From: JBGPIK01 sp041484845
GTDB taxonomy: Bacteria; Desulfobacterota; Binatia; UBA9968
Reading direction: 5' to 3'
Length of the DNA: 6,469 bases
Assembly (NCBI GenBank): GCA_041484845.1
Contig: JBGPIK010000386.1
Location: forward strand, 1-6,469
Under the pieces are notes generated by a model. The model was not told the origin of the DNA and ran no database searches. It saw only the letters and a list, made by a program, of their open reading frames with translations. A program made the position numbers and the translations under genes. The number at the start of each line of letters is the position of its first letter. Position 1 is the first letter of the stretch. This document shows, in pieces, positions 5,669 to 6,469 of the stretch.

Positions 5669-5760
5669 TTCACCACAGAGACACTGGGTAAAAATCCGAA
5701 ATTCGAATTTCGAAATTGCAAATGTTCATTCTATGCGTCCTCAGCGCCTCGGCGGTTAGC
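5669..5760 (+). repeat. Intergenic repeat unit, third of three, with a replaced centre
   Basis: Left arm TTCACCACAGAGACACTGGG and right arm CCTCAGCGCCTCGGCGGTTA are of the same family, but the usual TTCGTAGTA/AAAACCTCTTT centre is absent. In its place is a sequence built on GAAATTCGAATTTCG. The unit ends 12 nt after the ATPase stop codon (in transcript sense). Together the three units fill nearly all of the 391-bp gap between the ATPase and kinase genes; I see no gene in it. Confidence 0.75.
5697..5712. repeat. 16-bp perfect palindrome in the centre of the third unit
   Basis: CGAAATTCGAATTTCG reads the same on both strands. It resembles a second dispersed repeat type (runs of AATCCGAAATTCGAA) that I recall from several environmental genomes, here sitting inside the other repeat. 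It could also serve as a protein-binding site; nothing in the sequence decides this. Confidence 0.7.
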
Positions 5761-5772
5761 ATGAAATCCTTT

Positions 5773-6469
5773 TCATAAGGAAGGTATTTGCGCCGCCAGT
5801 TTTTGACGAAATTCATTACGCATCAATTCATCGCAAATTTCCCCACTCGCGGACTCGATAAGGCTCCATAACTTTTCGCGCGGAAAACTGTCGGCGCTGG
5901 CATTCAGACTGCGGATTTGTTCACGAATAACAATCCGGGCCATGGGCCCCATCGCGTCGGTCAGGGCATCGGCAATAATTTGCAAAACTGTTGGCGAGAC
6001 AAAATCTTTTGACGGCGTTGTCGATTTGAAATTTTTTACGACGACCGGCCGAGAGATCGGTTGATAAGCGATCGGAGCCGGCGCGGTCGGCTGTTTCACT
6101 TCACCGTTGACCGGAGTCGTTCCGTTGGAGCCGGGGATAAGAGCCCGTCGAGCGTACAATCCGACACCGGAAATAAGATTCAAATCATCGGCCACTTCTC
6201 GAACGATGGTTTCGTCAACCTCGTGTTTACCGACCGCATAGCCGGTCAGCAATGCATTGTCGCAAAGAATATTCACGAGCCGTGGAATCCCGCCTGAATA
6301 TTGGTAGATGGCGTCCGTAGCCGATGCTGTAAAAATGGCCGGACTGCCGCCGGCTTTCCGCAACCGACTGGTGATATACTCCTGACATTCTTTAACGCTA
6401 AGCGCCCGCAGGTGATGGCGCAGAGTGACACGTTGTTTCAGTTGCCGCAGCTCAAGTGTATTGAGTCGC
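5773..6469 (-). CDS. ExeA/GspA-like AAA ATPase, XrtA/PEP-CTERM-associated, 5' end missing
   Basis: 231 codons are visible and the frame is open to the right edge, so the start and the Walker A/B region lie outside the window. Visible residues 1-105 are the C-terminal half of an AAA module: LRQLKQRVTLRHHLRALSVK, then YITSRLRKAGG, a sensor-2-like GGIPRLVN (59-66), and LCDNALLTGYA followed by VREVADDLNL. This pattern is typical of the ExeA/GspA family and of the ATPase that accompanies XrtA EPS loci, where it is thought to assist assembly or export; its exact role is not known. A Pro/Thr-rich linker (about 106-157) leads to a helical tail of about 70 residues (LQIIADALTDAMGPMARIVI onward). The open frame does not begin at the TTG near 6363, because family homology continues through it. 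The gene is upstream of the kinase but separated by the repeat array, so it may or may not share its transcript. Confidence 0.88.
   Translation of the reverse strand, partial: RLNTLELRQLKQRVTLRHHLRALSVKECQEYITSRLRKAGGSPAIFTASATDAIYQYSGGIPRLVNILCDNALLTGYAVGKHEVDETIVREVADDLNLISGVGLYARRALIPGSNGTTPVNGEVKQPTAPAPIAYQPISRPVVVKNFKSTTPSKDFVSPTVLQIIADALTDAMGPMARIVIREQIRSLNASADSFPREKLWSLIESASGEICDELMRNEFRQKLAAQIPSL

Noticed and set aside
5462..5760. Evenly spaced repeats suggesting a CRISPR array
   Set aside because: Units are ~103 bp, diverged, internally inverted and joined by similar spacers (ATATCCGAATTC); there are no short exact repeats with unique spacers and no cas genes.
5286..5764. Plus-strand open frames across the array (87 and 134 codons)
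   Set aside because: They translate the repeat arms (TAETQSTQR-like runs) and the antisense of the kinase start; no ribosome site and no family resemblance.
6361..6363. TTG as the start of the ATPase gene
   Set aside because: The frame stays open to the window edge and the upstream codons continue ExeA-family homology.

Overview
The window looks like a piece of a Gram-negative chromosome carrying an exopolysaccharide (EPS) locus of the exosortase A (XrtA/PEP-CTERM) type. All convincing genes are on the minus strand. The evidence is a set of four gene families that together mark XrtA-type EPS loci: an ExeA/GspA-like ATPase, a CpsD/CapB-type tyrosine autokinase, an EpsB-type polyprenyl-phosphate sugar transferase and a stand-alone polysaccharide deacetylase, plus a WecB-type UDP-GlcNAc 2-epimerase. 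The species cannot be fixed. The families and the 'CCACAGAGACACAGAG' intergenic repeats would suit an environmental proteobacterium, Desulfobacterota member or related phylum. No exosortase or PEP-CTERM substrate gene is in view.

Layout in transcription order (right to left). 6469-5773 is the 3' part of the ATPase gene. 5760-5461 is an array of three ~103-bp repeat units. 5381-896 is a tight four-gene run (kinase, sugar transferase, deacetylase, epimerase) with gaps of 3, 24 and 1 nt, clearly one transcription unit. 870-530 is a second array of the same repeat family. 517-143 is a GxxExxY-family PD-(D/E)XK protein gene. 135-1 is the end of an insertion sequence (IS) that runs off the window, with a near-consensus promoter driving a small AbrB-like gene.

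How the genes work together (inferred from families): the epimerase supplies UDP-ManNAc, the sugar transferase loads the first sugar phosphate onto undecaprenyl phosphate at the inner membrane, the kinase regulates polymerisation/export, the deacetylase trims N-acetyl groups from the product, and the ATPase is an accessory factor of the XrtA-linked system.

The most unusual part is the non-coding DNA. The repeat units have imperfect inverted ends whose mismatches are mostly A/G transitions, so RNA of the operon's sense can pair through G-U wobbles at most of them. One unit appears to hold the GxxExxY gene at its centre. Another is interrupted by a 107-bp miniature element whose 15-bp terminal inverted repeats equal the tip of the IS at the left edge. 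Removing that insert restores the array period. I read this as nested mobile DNA: a repeat family linked to a nuclease-like gene, invaded by an IS and by its non-autonomous derivative.
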